From contig CM022666.1 of NCBI GenBank assembly GCA_012295275.1, positions 13,093,106-13,157,105 on the forward strand: 64,000 nt of DNA, in the 5' to 3' direction. The notes under the pieces are model-generated. The model was not told the origin of the DNA and did no database searches. It saw only the letters and a list, made by a program, of their open reading frames with translations. The DNA is from Chrysomallon squamiferum. Taxonomy: Eukaryota; Mollusca; Gastropoda; Neomphalida; Peltospiridae. Within the stretch, counting starts at the first letter, position 1. Each line of letters begins with the position of its first letter. The position numbers were made by a program, and so were the translations under genes. Positions 1 through 12,469 of the stretch are shown here, one piece after another.

Positions 1-180
1 AGAGCCAGACAGACAGACAGACTGATAGATAGATAGATAGATAGATATTATATAAATACATGCATACGCACAGTTATGCATGTGTGTCAGTTGTGTGTGT
101 GTATGTACATATATGTATATATATATATCTACACACACACACATACATATATACACAAATTAAAAGATAGACAGATGCAC
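1..180. repeat. Compound GATA/CAGA, TG and TA microsatellites
   Basis: Tetranucleotide CAGA/GATA tract at 14-46, then short TG, TA and CA runs to about 155. No coding signal. Confidence 0.8.
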
Positions 181-492
181 GCTGTAACAGCTTTCGCCAT
201 ACCATGGATTACTCTTACAAATTAGCACAAGAAATTGTTCATATGCACCTTTCCACAAACAGGAAATACCAAACGCGATTCCTAATGAAACAAATGTGGA
301 TAAAGGAGCAACTGTTTGGAATGCGAAAAAGATTAAAGTGCCTTACCAGCAGATTTGATTAGGCAAACCTCAGCTACTAATTTATCCCTGAACCGTAACC
401 TCTCGTAACTGATGATAGAAAGAGTAACAGAAGTATTACTAGTTACTATTGTCAGGTTTAGTTTTGGTAACGAAGATAACACATACACACAT

Positions 493-496
<4 letters not shown>

Positions 497-531
<35 letters not shown>

Positions 532-580
532 AATAATAATAATAATAATAATAAATAAATAAATAAACACTGATTGTATT
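497..580. repeat. CA and AAT/AAAT microsatellites
   Basis: A CA run (~497-530) followed by ATA and AAAT repeats to ~568. Confidence 0.9.
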
Positions 581-1360
581 AATAGGCATATTTGTTTTCA
601 CGTGGTTAAAAGAAATGAAATGTGACACCTTTTTTTATTTTTAAAAAATAAAAAAAAAACACAGAGTTATGCTTAAAAAGAGGTCTTGTTACTTCATCAC
701 AAACTGACATGTGTTGTCAGTTATTTAATAAATACGTCAAAACAAACACTATTTATGAATAAGCCTTCATACTTTAAAGAAAAATAATAATAAAAAAAAA
801 TAATGAAAAAAATTTAAAAAAATAAAAACTGCCAAAAAAATGCATAATATACATTATTTCTAAAATAGGCTTTAATACTTTTTCACAAAAATACATTTTG
901 AATGATTTTTTGTGCAAAACGTTTACTAAATATTTATCAGTTTATGTATTTCTTCTTCTTTTTGTTGTTGTTATTGTTAGTAGTATTAGTATTAGTATTA
1001 GTATTAGTATACTAACGTTTCCTACAAACAAAGTATAAATGTCAATTTAAAGAAAGAAAGAAAGAAAATAAAAAGAAAGAAAATCAAAAATTTAAAGCTC
1101 TTTTCCGGTTCCACGGAATAAAAACGTCAAACAGTAGTATAACGTCATTTATCTGAAAAACGTTTTGCTTTTCGGCATAAAATTTGATTTTTAGCTTTTA
1201 AACGGGAGACAATTCCTGTAAGAAAAAGGAACAAGAAAAACTTTATATTTTAAACAGATAGTTCAGTTCGTTCAATGAATATAGAACGGAACACTTTAAA
1301 CATCCTAAATTCTCAAATATTAATTTTTGGTTTCTACAGTCTTCTTCTGCCTTTATTATT

Positions 1361-1396
<36 letters not shown>

Positions 1397-1590
1397 TTTT
1401 TCTCTTTTTGTCGTGACATAATAATGAAAATCACGTGTAATTCACGTGTTAAATCGAACTGTTAGGAGTGCTTTGGTCATGCTTTACGTAGAGTACATGT
1501 AGATATAGGCCTACATACGCCTAAATTAGGGGCCTAAAAGAAGATAAATCCGCGAGGTCCAGAAAAACTAGACCCACCCCTGTGTCGTGG
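581..1590. other. AT-rich intergenic stretch
   Basis: No gene seen. Contains poly-A clusters, a short TATTAG run (~980-1010) and a TTTA tetranucleotide run (1366-1398). Confidence 0.6.
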
Positions 1591-1602
1591 TGGAGGCTGG
1601 AG

Positions 1603-1719
1603 ACATAGTAGAAGCAGCAGTAGTAGTAGTGGTAGTAATAGTAATAGTAGAAGTAGTAGAAATATTAGGAACAGCAGTAGTAATAGTAATAGTAGTAGTA
1701 GTAATTATAGTAGTAGTAA

Positions 1720-1796
<77 letters not shown>

Positions 1797-1810
1797 CTAA
1801 TAGTAAGTAA
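1603..1810. repeat. AGT trinucleotide microsatellite
   Basis: Nearly continuous AGT/AAT triplets; the perfect core of AGT runs ~1722-1795. The resulting poly-valine open frame is an artefact of the repeat. Confidence 0.95.
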
Positions 1811-2145
1811 TGAGAGACGTAGTTTTATGTGAAAACATATTTGACTGTCAGCAGTACATTAACAAACATCTGCTGTTATCTCCATCCTCCTCGTCATCAT
1901 CATCACCATCATCACCACTATCATTTACTTATTTATTATTTACTTTTGTTTTGTTTACATTTCGTCAAGGTTGTTCGCTAGGTAATAATCTGAATGTGAC
2001 AAACATTTCCCAAAGCGAGACTGGAATTTCATCACCCGTGGTCGAAAAACGACTGTCGCAGATGTCGTTTTCATATTATGTGTCACCGCAGCAGACGTAG
2101 TTTCTCCTCAAATCAAAATTTCCCAATAACTGTCAGCCCACAACA

Positions 2146-2740
2146 ATGAAATCTTTGTTCAACTAAAAAATACTTTTAAAATTTGTTTTCGTTATTCCTT
2201 ATTTATTATTACTAGTAAATACGAAGTTTAAAGTCTTCTTCAAATATAATGTTAATGGATTTAAGGTCACAGAAATGAAATCTTTGTTCAACGTCCGAAT
2301 ATGTTTATAAATTGTTGTTATTATTTACTATTTTTAGTAATAATAATTCCGAACTTTACACGATTTAAAATATTTAAATATCTTTACAGCTATGAGGAAT
2401 CAAAAGTCTTTTATAATTAACGTCAATCAGAATGTGACAACAGATTTAAAGCCACAGGAATGAAGTCTTTCTCAACATCCAAATATATTAAAAAATTGTT
2501 TCTGTTATTCTTTATTTATTAGCAGTGTTAAATCCATAATAAATATCTTTATCTTTATTATTATTTATTACTTTTAGCACTAATCAGAACAGGACAATCG
2601 AATTAAGGCCACATAAATAAAATCTTTGTTCAAAATCCAAATAGATTTTAAAATTGTTTTATTAATCATTCTTTATTACTTTTAACACCAATCAGAATAG
2701 GTCAACAGGAGAATAAAATCTTTGTTCTAATCCAAATTTC
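2146..2740. repeat. Diverged 100-180-bp tandem repeat, about five copies
   Basis: The phrase AATGAAATCTTTGTTCAAC recurs with changes at about 2148, 2275, 2459, 2617 and 2713. Each copy is followed by a T-rich block with TTATTCTTTATTTATTA. Spacing varies from 100 to 185 bp, so these are old tandem duplications. Confidence 0.75.
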
Positions 2741-2846
2741 ACACATATGTTAGTATAACGTTTAAACTGCTGTTTTTCTTCACTGAAATAACTTATTTGA
2801 TTTAAAATAGCTATTTATTTTTATAGTTCTTAAAATTTTCGGTATG

Positions 2847-2893
<47 letters not shown>
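2847..2893. repeat. ATT trinucleotide microsatellite
   Basis: About 15 uninterrupted ATT units. Confidence 0.95.
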
Positions 2894-2899
2894 CATTAG

Positions 2900-3590
2900 A
2901 TACACGAGTGCATTTGATGAAAAACCAGAAAATTTACTTTTCAAGCATCAATAATTAATCGTAATTGATCACGTACAGAAAGAAGTATGACAAAAGCACT
3001 GAACAGTTTCGACTCAGAACAACAACAACAGCAACAACAACCACAACAGTTAAACAATAAAATGATATCTTATCTGCTTCCATTTATCTGAAACGTAAGC
3101 TGTGCATTTATTTGCCGTCTGCGTAAAGATCAATTATCATAATTTATGAATTACGCAGTCGCTCATCTACACAGAAGACACAGCTGATGTGAATGCGTGG
3201 TGGCTGACGTGCCCAGAATCAGACCACTTTACAGAAATGTGTGTGCAGCATCTGTTGCCTTATTTTCACAAAGTGTCGCGTGCAGAAGGTTGCTGGTGTT
3301 TGTTTGACAGCGGATTAAAAAACCTGTGAGAAATGATATTTTCTAGACGACATTTTGCATTATTCTGTGCTTTACTTCTCGTCATTCATCTTTTTGTAAA
3401 ATGGTTAGATACGTACTAATACTGAGGTTAAAAGAAGTGTTTTATTTTTATTAATTTATTTATTATTTTATTTATTTATTTTTATTTATTTTTTTATTGT
3501 ATTTTCTTAATTATTATTATTGTTGTTTTTGTTGTTGTTTTTTTTTTTTTTTTTTGTGCTCTGTGTAGAAATAAATAACTATGATCCCGA
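2900..3590. other. Intergenic stretch, no gene
   Basis: Unique sequence with a less A/T-rich part at 3100-3320 and a T/TTTA-rich block at 3440-3555. I see no open frame with motifs. Confidence 0.5.
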
Positions 3591-3601
3591 TAAATGATAA
3601 A

Positions 3602-3663
3602 ATGTGTGTGTGTGTGTGTGTTTGTTTGTATGAGTGTGTGTGCGTGTGTGTGTGTTTGTTTAT

Positions 3664-3698
<35 letters not shown>

Positions 3699-3725
3699 TT
3701 TGTATGAGTGTGTGTGTGTATGTGT
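3602..3725. repeat. GT microsatellite with GTTT/ATGA interruptions
   Basis: Three GT runs with similar interruptions (TTTGTTTGTATGAGTG), so part of it is a higher-order repeat. Confidence 0.9.
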
Positions 3726-4063
3726 ATGATCTGTTATTGTTTAAATTTCTTTTCCGCGTTTCATACCTACCTTAGTCCTCTGTGACATCATAATGATTGT
3801 CGTCATAAATGCTTTTAAATAATTTGTTGGTTGGTTAAACAGCGATATTTCAGCGTTTAAGATAATATTTATTTTATTACTTTCGTGTTTACCTGAATAA
3901 ACACATGAACACATATGCGAACACACGCACTCTCTCACAAAAGCATACATACACAAAACAAACACCCACATAAATATATACATATAAACACACAAAACAT
4001 TGGCAGCACATTTGTCGATATATATGTGTCATGCATATACAGATACTGTTGTTAATGTTTTAT

Positions 4064-4211
4064 TATTATTTATATATATATATATATGTATGTATTTTTC
4101 CACTATAACATCGAGGAACATTATATATTCACATATTTTAATATGTGTGCAGGAGAGTGTAGTATTGTCTATGTCTATATATATATGTGTGTGTGTGTTG
4201 TGTACATATGC

Positions 4212-4251
<40 letters not shown>

Positions 4252-4316
4252 TTGTATATATATTATTATTTATTTTGTTTTGGTCAGAACGGACAGATGG
4301 ATTATATATATGAGAG

Positions 4317-4377
<61 letters not shown>

Positions 4378-4510
4378 ATATATAACAGTAATTCGGAAAT
4401 AGATGTGTTATATATATATATATATATATATTTATTTATTTAAGTTTCTTTTTTTTTTTTTCTTTTTTTTTTTTGTCAAAACGGATAGATGTGTTTTATA
4501 TATATATATA
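4064..4510. repeat. Clustered TA, GT and poly-T microsatellites
   Basis: TA runs at 4073-4088, 4213-4248, 4410-4432 and 4497-4511; a long GT run at 4319-4375; poly-T at 4447-4474. Flanking phrases such as GAACGGACAGATGG and AACGGATAGATGTG recur, showing that a TA-plus-flank block was duplicated. Confidence 0.9.
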
Positions 4511-4618
4511 TGGTTATTTTGGTGTGGGATTTTTTCCGATTTACAGTTATCATTTACTGATGTTAGTACGAAGTCGTATACTGAACGTGTCCACGAACAC
4601 GTACACGGAAAACAATGT

Positions 4619-4674
4619 TTAACACCAACTTGTCAAACACACACTAACCGGACCCGATCACGAGTTGGTGTTAA
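4619..4674. repeat. Perfect 12-bp inverted repeat
   Basis: TTAACACCAACT (4619-4630) and AGTTGGTGTTAA (4663-4674) are exact complements with a 32-nt loop. No gene or terminator context is visible. Confidence 0.5.
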
Positions 4675-4739
4675 TTCTGAAAACAGCTTGTTTAACTAAC
4701 ATTTCATTCGCATATTTCAGTAAACCTACATATATCTAC

Positions 4740-4915
4740 TTTGACAGACAGACAAATATATAGACAGACACAATATCAGACAGGCTGATGAGAATGAAAA
4801 ATAGATAGACGGATAGATAGATAGATAGATGAATAGACAGTCAGACATACAGACAGATGGAGAGAGAGATATGTCTATCTGGCTGAGTCAGTGACACATA
4901 CACACACAACCACAC

Positions 4916-4990
<75 letters not shown>
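4740..4990. repeat. GACA/GATA tract and GA microsatellite
   Basis: CAGA/GATA tetranucleotides at 4742-4860 and a perfect GA run at ~4921-4987. Confidence 0.9.
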
Positions 4991-4992
<2 letters not shown>

Positions 4993-5267
4993 TCGTGGTT
5001 ATCGTCACACAAAAAGAAGATACAAATGGACACTGGCTAAAACGACAAACAGTCCAAAGGACGCAGCGATAAATTAAGTAGACATTCATCTCACTGTCTT
5101 TAAATATATATATATTAATTTAAATGATATAGGTCCCTTCCGTTAAACTTTTTTTGTTTATTTGTTTGTTTTATAATTTCAATTCTTTGTCTTATTTTAG
5201 TTACAGTGTAATTATAATGTTTATCTGTTATTGTTTTGTTTTTATGTTTCAGTGCGGGTTTGTCTAC

Positions 5268-5341
<74 letters not shown>
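5268..5341. repeat. TA microsatellite
   Basis: About 36 uninterrupted TA units, a likely cruciform-prone site. Confidence 0.95.
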
Positions 5342-5343
<2 letters not shown>

Positions 5344-5436
5344 CTAAGTTAATAAACTTAATATTCTGTCGTCTACTTTAGGGTACAGTGACAAAGTTGG
5401 TTTTGGTGGGGGGGGGGGTTGTTGGGTTTTTTAATC

Positions 5437-5532
5437 AGTAATTTCAGTCAGTACCAAAACGTGTTGTATGTTTTACCAGATTAAAAAACCTGGAAATACA
5501 TACAACAAGTTTGGGTACTGACTGAAATTACT
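5437..5532. repeat. Fold-back hairpin, 43-bp arms
   Basis: The left arm starts AGTAATTTCAGTCAGTAC and the right arm is its complement ending GTACTGACTGAAATTACT. Arms match at about 39 of 43 positions around a ~10-nt A-rich loop. It could be a small fold-back transposon derivative or a hairpin RNA precursor; nothing shows transcription. Confidence 0.8.
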
Positions 5533-5564
5533 TCTAAATTTAAAGTTACAAGAAAAGACAATTT

Positions 5565-5568
<4 letters not shown>

Positions 5569-5614
<46 letters not shown>
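5569..5614. repeat. CA microsatellite
   Basis: About 22 CA units. Confidence 0.95.
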
Positions 5615-5616
<2 letters not shown>

Positions 5617-6752
5617 TTAGGATAACACGAACCGCAATCTTTGGTCATAAATGAAACTGTTTATTGTTTAATTGATATTATGCGACCTATTTTGTCCGAG
5701 TATGAACTCTAAGTAAGTACTATTGGACTACATTACTTTGCCAGAGTTCACTGACTTGGTTACATTTGTGTTCTACTTCAAAAGGAGCACGTGACGCCAT
5801 CTTTAAAGTGTGATGCTAATGAAAATTACTTTTGACAAAAGTATCACACAGCGCCATGACGTTACTTTCACAGATCAAAAATATTTTTTTTTGTTAACAA
5901 GATGTTGTTGACTTTTTGCAACATTATGACAGCACGCACATACATACTTTAGACTTCAGTCGTTATTAAATACAAAGTGCAAACAACGGTTGTAATTTCG
6001 AGTTAATTCGTTTTTTTTTAATTTTTTTCTATTTTTTTTTATATTTTTGCTTCCTAAAGCACGTCATGTACTGTGATTGTAACTGAGATTGTGACTAAAT
6101 TAAACGAATGGCGAGCAGACGACACATTACGTCAGAAATAAACACTGTCTCGGAAATTGGGAGTTCACTGACCCTCGCTGTCTTTCCTACTACTAGGCCA
6201 ATATATACCATTTCCTTTTCATACTAATTGAAATTGTTAAAGATTTCTAAAAGGTCCTACGCTGAAAAAAAAAAAAAAAATTGATTGCATTTTGAAAGCG
6301 ATATAAAGTTAGTACAAGTTTATATTCTTTTAATTATAACATGACTTGTGTAAAGGAATTTCACGGTAGAATGAAATTATAAATAATTTCAAAGACCTAC
6401 AGCGCCGTAAAAAACGACTATGATAGCATTCTGTGGGTTATATACGTTTATACATTTTGTTTGATGTATTTTTTAATAATAAGACTATTGATATAAAAAA
6501 AATGTTTGATAGCAAAACTAAGAAATAAAAATACCTCCTGCGCCATGTAAAGAAATTCAGTTTCTCTTCAGTAGCTGTGCTATTAATAGTAAATTATCGA
6601 TTTGTTTACTTCTAAGAATAGTATAATGCGTTTGATAGTTAAATAAAATATTCCACTTATTTAATCGCCATGAGCAGATATTTTGTTAGTATTACGATGG
6701 TTTTAACTACACCGAGGCAAATTGACGATTTTGTTTTTAACAAAGATTTAAA

Positions 6753-6784
<32 letters not shown>

Positions 6785-8210
6785 ATCTCTATTCCAATAG
6801 AAACTATATCCATTGAATGAATTCGTTTATTCTACGGTTACCGTTTGATACCTACCGACATCGGTTCGGTGTAAGACAAAACTGACTTCAAAGACATCAG
6901 ACGTCAAACAGGAAATGGCTAGAATCGAGGTAGTTTGCGTCTTTCAAGTCAGAGTTTCTGGGGTGTTTGGCCGGCCCCAGACCCCTTAGCCCAAAATGTT
7001 TTGGCGTCATTTCAAAAAAAGGCCATGATTATGTAAACGATGTATACCACTAATATTTTATTAGCTTTGCAAACAACAGAATAGCATCTGTTTGTTACTA
7101 AAATTAAACTGAAACGATTTTAGATTATACTGCTCATGCGCACAAAGAATAAATTATATGCTCAAAATTTCTATTAGATGTTTGTCTTTGTAGCTGGTTA
7201 TTTACATATTACCCAATAACCCTTTAGCTATCAGGTAAACGTTTTATCGTGAAGTAAAAGTTATAAATAATCTGGAGGATGTAGTGTGACTTGAGAAATG
7301 AATATATCGCTATTATGTACACTCTGAGTGCATTAGCAGTACTACACTGACTCAATTATAATAATAATAATGGTTGGTTGTACATCGGATTCAAGCTATA
7401 GAAGGTACTACCTAGGAAGCCTGTCACACTGACTGATTTGAAGATACGACACAAAGAAGCCTGTCGAAAAATTTAAAATTGAATTCAGAATGAGGCGCCA
7501 AACTTTGGCATTTTGCCAAGTAAATATTTACCTTTTTCAAGTTTTATCGCACGGAGCTTGTAGGTACACGAACGTTTCCACGGTCTAATGACGATGTAAG
7601 AAGATGAAAACAAATGTATAAAAAGAGGAGAAAAACAAAATTTATATATATATATGTACACACACACACACACTCGCAGAGAGAGAAATAACATTTAGAA
7701 CCTTGACATCAAACTCAATGGTTTTCTGCTCTAGTTAGTAATAGGTGCATCGATTATGTGTTTGTCGTTAATGGAACTAGATTATAACACAGGTGAGAAG
7801 CACTGTAGTTATTTTAACCCATATACGAGATGCCTATTTGAAGTACATTCTAATGAAGATAAATAAACTCGAGTATGTGATGAAATACGTATGTTTTAAC
7901 ATGTGAATGAATCTCTTGTATACTACTCACTATAAAACACTGTCGTGAATTTTTTTTTTTTCTCAGCTGTTCTGTTACAGTTTGATTATTAAATTTATTT
8001 CTGTAGCATCAATGAAATATGGAGAATTCTTCAGCATAGTATTTTTCTAAAAATTTTTAGGAAAAGTTTTCTTGTGTACTTTTTAAAAATTTATGAAGCA
8101 AAAAAAAAAGATTTAAATGTTAAATATTTTGAATAAATTTGTTATTTCGATGCGCTTCATAATCTTAAATTTGCTGGGTGTTTTTAGAAGCAAAGAATTT
8201 TATGTGTGTC
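5615..8210. other. AT-rich intergenic region, no gene
   Basis: Unique-looking AT-rich sequence. Minor features: a poly-A/TA run (6750-6783) and a GGCCGGCC palindrome near 6970. No open frame with coding character. Confidence 0.55.
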
Positions 8211-8214
8211 GCAC

Positions 8215-8280
8215 GGACAATAACTCACCGGACAATTGCTCAACGGACAAAACTGCAGCGGACAATTAACTGCTCACCAG
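8215..8280. repeat. Short CGGACAATTGCTCA-type direct repeat
   Basis: The phrase CGGACAA recurs four times (about 8213, 8229, 8244, 8260), usually with ACTCACC or GCTCAAC between. Small tandem repeat, origin unknown. Confidence 0.6.
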
Positions 8281-8343
8281 CAAAGTGAGAAATAGGACAA
8301 CTGCTCCCTTTGATTTCTGTTATTAATAAAATTTAATTTTACT

Positions 8344-8412
8344 TTATGTGTGTGTGTTGTGTGTGTGTATGGTATGTGTGTGTGTGTGTGGCTGTGTGTG
8401 TGTTTTTATGTG
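8344..8412. repeat. GT microsatellite
   Basis: Interrupted GT run with a duplicated GTATGGTATGTG-like break. Confidence 0.9.
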
Positions 8413-8429
8413 TGTTTATGGTGTCAGTG

Positions 8430-9085
8430 TTTAAGAGGGGTGTGGGAGCCTGTGATATTATCAATGGATACCTGAGAGATGTTGTCAAGGAGACAAGCCA
8501 CATCATCCTTAACCTGGTCCAGAGGCAGAACGTCCAGACTTCATCTGTCATCCCTGAAAACATCTTTACACTCTCTCCTTTCAGCCCGATACAGTTCAGT
8601 TAGTCAGAGTCTTGTATCTTTCTGTAAGTGGCAGAAAGACTGTGTCTTCACATGTTTCCCCTTCACAGAAGAAACAGCCTTGTATAACAGCTTTCTCAGA
8701 GTCTAGCAACCAGTATTTCCAGATCTGGATAGAGACTATATTCGCCACACTTGTCCAGTACACGCTGAAGCAGTTTCTCGTAGATTGGCTGAATGGTGTT
8801 TACCACACAACAAAGTGTCTTTACACAGCACACTGGTGATGATTCCACTTCAGCACGAATCACTTAAACTCAGTGTAGATGTTTTACTGTTATCCTGAAC
8901 TTCCCATCCATATTGAAGTTCTCGTCCATTTTTGCTTTTCCTAGAACTGACCAGAAACTGAAATCCTTGCTGCAAAGCATACACCGTCATACGACTGATG
9001 ACGTCACGTCCATTGTCAGAAACAAGAATCACCCTTATCCCCAGTGGTGGTCTATGATTAACACAGACTTGGAGCTTTGCCTTTA
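8430..9085 (-). pseudogene. Unidentified coding-like relic
   Basis: About 650 bp with clearly higher GC than its surroundings. The minus strand has open segments in different frames. One (9085 to ~8853) reads PPLGIRVILVSDNGRDVISR and on to NGRELQYGWEVQ, with balanced amino acids; it ends in TGA at 8850. Another frame just beyond reads NTIQPIYEKLLQRVLDKCGE then YSLYPDLEILVARL before a stop. The pieces look like one protein broken by frameshifts, or two exons. I do not recognise the family. No clear splice sites join the pieces. Confidence 0.4.
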
Positions 9086-9249
9086 GATGTTCGTTGTTTT
9101 AAGTTATTTTTCTTTAAGAAAAGAAAGAATATCAATGGTGGGCAAGATTACCTAAGTCCAGAACCTTTTAAAAATTTTATGTCGTTTTTGTTAATAAAAT
9201 AATTAATACAATTTTATTAATAATGAAAATAAAATTATAATCAAATAAA

Positions 9250-9292
9250 TTAAATAAATAAATAAATGAATATATATATATATATATATAAA
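9250..9292. repeat. AAAT and TA microsatellites
   Basis: TAAA units followed by a short TA run. Confidence 0.85.
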
Positions 9293-9510
9293 ACGCCAAA
9301 AGTGAGCTACTGACCTATGTCTCACAATACTGGTGAGAAATTCAGTGTGAACACTCTCTTTGAATTGTAATTTGTTTGTCGACTTCGTAATTTTAAAATT
9401 AAACGTTATTATGGGAAAATACAAGGCATATGACCTTTTTTATTCTTTGCATTATTATTTTTATTATCCTTCATTCACTTACTTTTTTATGCTATTTTAC
9501 TTCATTATTA

Positions 9511-9517
9511 ATCTATT

Positions 9518-9556
<39 letters not shown>

Positions 9557-9640
9557 TTATTATTATTATTTATTATTATTATTATTATACATACATACAT
9601 ACACACATACATACATATAACATACACACACACACACACG
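9511..9640. repeat. TTTA, TTA, CATA and CA compound microsatellite
   Basis: Successive blocks of TTTA, ATT, ATAC and CA. The open frame across it (LFIYLFIYLFI) is a repeat artefact. Confidence 0.95.
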
Positions 9641-9999
9641 CACGCAAAATCGAACATCTGCCTCATAAACAGGAAGAAACCCGCAACGGCTGTGACGGAC
9701 TAATCTAGTTCAAAAGTGTAACAGCGCCAGTGAAAGACTTAGCATCACCTCCACAACGTAAACAACATTCTAGTAAACACACAGCGTCCACGGTTGACCT
9801 GGTTTTAATATTCTCCTGCTGACACAAATATGTGTATAAGTAATGTACGTGGTTATAATGTTTTATCATACTAACGTTGTAAAATGTAAAAAAAAAAAAA
9901 ACATTAAAAAAATGATTTGTCGTTCTTGCCTAATCTTTGCCGTCAGATCGCGTTCGTAGCAAATCTTTACAATTCCCAAATGTGGCAAAAAAACGGGGT

Positions 10000-10335
10000 A
10001 AATTTTAAAATGTGCATAGTTCATTATAGACAGGAATGTTAAAAAAAAGAAAGAGAAAAAAGTAAATTTAAAAACAGATAATGAAAAACAAAGGTATAAA
10101 CACACAAAAAAAAGGGATAACTTTTAAAAGGTATAGACAGGAACACAAAAAAAAAGGAAAAAAAAAAAATAAATTTTTAAACAGGTAATGCATAAATTCC
10201 TTATAGACAGGTAAATTTTAAAATGTGCATAATTTTAAAAAAGTTTTAAAAAAAGGAAAAATAAAAATTAAACTTAAGAACAGGTAATGCAAAACATAGG
10301 TACATACACAAAGGTATAAACACACAAAATAACAC
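10000..10335. repeat. About three diverged ~110-bp tandem copies
   Basis: Phrases GGTAAATTTTAAAATGTGCATA (two copies, shortened here), ATAGACAGG, AACAGGTAATGCA and GGTATAAACACACAAA recur in the same order, separated by A-rich blocks. Confidence 0.65.
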
Positions 10336-10503
10336 TAACATAAATACACTCACACCTACACATTGAAGACATATATGAACATAGATGTCTTGTTTCTATT
10401 TTAATGTTACATAGCTATCTGAATTCTGTATTCTAGATTAATTTTAGCATAGTCACCAGCCTTGCACAAACAAACATTACACACATAGTTACACCAAAAA
10501 TCA

Positions 10504-10535
10504 ATCATCATCGTCATCATCATCATCATCATCAA
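10504..10535. repeat. ATC trinucleotide microsatellite
   Basis: TCATCG/TCA triplets. Confidence 0.9.
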
Positions 10536-10959
10536 ACCAATTTTACATTATTAACCTGTAAAAGTCAGTGCAATCATCAAAAACCACCAGCATCTACAAC
10601 TACGTGGTCATCTAAAAAAATTAATATGCTGATAAATGTAATTAGGTAACAGAAGTTATTTCTGGGTAGGTAGGTCATTACTCGACACGCTACGCTGAAT
10701 GTGTGAGCGCATCACTGAATTTGAAAACTTACCACAATACATTACGTCACGCTTTTGAGAAAAATCGTCCGTGCGTGTCTGTTACTTAGGAAATCTACAT
10801 AAACGTTCATAATGGTAATGAAAAAAAATTAAAATGTTTTCCGAGGCCACCGACACTTATCCAGCTATACTAGAATTAAACTGTGTTTTAACAGCAGTCT
10901 TCGTAAATGGTTAACTTTACTGAATTGATGAAAGCTCTGACTACTGAAATACTGTATTA

Positions 10960-11520
10960 ATAAAGAAAGAAGGCATCTATGTAAAATTACTACAGAAATA
11001 AGATATCTTTTTAAGATTAATATAGAATAAAGATATCTATGCAAGATTAATATAGAATTAGGATATCTTTGTAAGATTAATATAGAATTAAGATATATAT
11101 GTATACGTAAGATTAATATAGAATTAAGATATATATGTATACGTAAGATTAATATAGAGTTAAGATATCTATGTAACATTATAGAATTAAGATATCTATG
11201 CAAAATTAATAAAGAAAGACGATATCTAGGTAACATTAATACAGAATTAAGATATAATGTATGTAAGATTAATTTAAAAAAGAAGATATCTGTAAGATTA
11301 ATATAGAAATAAGATATCTATGCAAGATAAATATAGAATTAAGATATCTATGTAACATTAATATAGAATTAAGATATCTGTGTAACATAATATAGAATTA
11401 AGATATATATGCAAGATTAATAAATAAAAAAGAAGAAGATATCTGTTAGATTAATACAGAAATAAAATATCTAAGTAAGATTAATGTAAAAATAAGATAT
11501 CTATAAATACTAAATAAAAT
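10960..11520. repeat. ~30-bp minisatellite, about 18 copies
   Basis: The unit is roughly AAGATATCTATG then TAAGATTAATATAGAATT. Copies vary by a few substitutions and indels, and some contain GTATACGT inserts duplicated side by side (11098-11150). The minus-strand open frame over it (LNSILILRIHIY repeats) is a by-product of the array. Confidence 0.92.
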
Positions 11521-11549
11521 CTCGTACGAATATAATGAATGATTACATA

Positions 11550-12350
11550 CATTTTGTCAGTTTGCTACTGCTAATGCTTCAGATGAAAATACAAACACAG
11601 CTACTGTTTCTGCTATAACTCTTTTCATTCTACTACTTTTACTACTACAACTACCACCGCCACCATTACATTATCAGGTTTTTTTTCCTTTTCTTCTTCT
11701 TTATTTTGTCCTTAGGAAGAAGAGCATTAACTTTCACATAAAAGATACACGTCACTCTAAAACACTAATATATGTACGTGTGTACGTGTGTACGTGTTTG
11801 CGTGCGTGACCGAGGTGAGTAAAGACAAGGTCACACGTTTCTGTCACCTAGACAGTATCTGCATGGCGAGACTTATTACCAATGAACAGTTCAAAACAAA
11901 CAATTAACATCAATCTTTCAGTATTTACTGTTTTTCACTCGCGAGAGTGTTTGCGAGAAAATGTCGGATCAGATGTCATCATTACAGTCGTTGATATATC
12001 TCCCGTTCCAGCCAGTGACATTCCCAACCCCCCCAGCGAAAAAAAATAAATTAAAAAATTAAAATAAATAAATAAGTAAACCAATATGCAACGCCAAAGC
12101 CGCGGTTATCTGCGCGTGCACAAAGTAAACTTTGCCGCCAAACAGCTTGCCTCAACCATGAACAAAATCAGCAGAACAGAGTCAGCGCTGACTGGTGAAA
12201 AATTAATGAACGGCGAGTAAAAACAGCTACATAATCACCGAGGTAAATAAATAATGAATCGCTACACTGCAACAAGCCTTTTCTCCTTGCTGCAAGTTGA
12301 GCTCGAACAGTCGATCATTTTAGCTCTGTGACGACCGAAAGAGATATACT
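11550..12350. other. Intergenic stretch, no gene
   Basis: Moderate GC for this window (11760-12000 and 12090-12330), with TACGTGTG repeats near 11780. No convincing exon found. Confidence 0.45.
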
Positions 12351-12469
12351 TGTGACAAACTCTTGTAATGACTGATACATCGTGACAACTAACTGATTAT
12401 AAATTGTTGTATCTATCGAGTGATATGTACTAGTCACTAACAAGTAATAGATTCTTATTCTCATTAACG

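Noticed and set aside
1587-1832. Open frame rich in valine
   Set aside because: It is the AGT microsatellite read as Val/Ser codons; no start context or family.
10865-11236. 123-codon minus-strand frame with LNSILILRIHIY repeats
   Set aside because: Translation of the 30-bp minisatellite.
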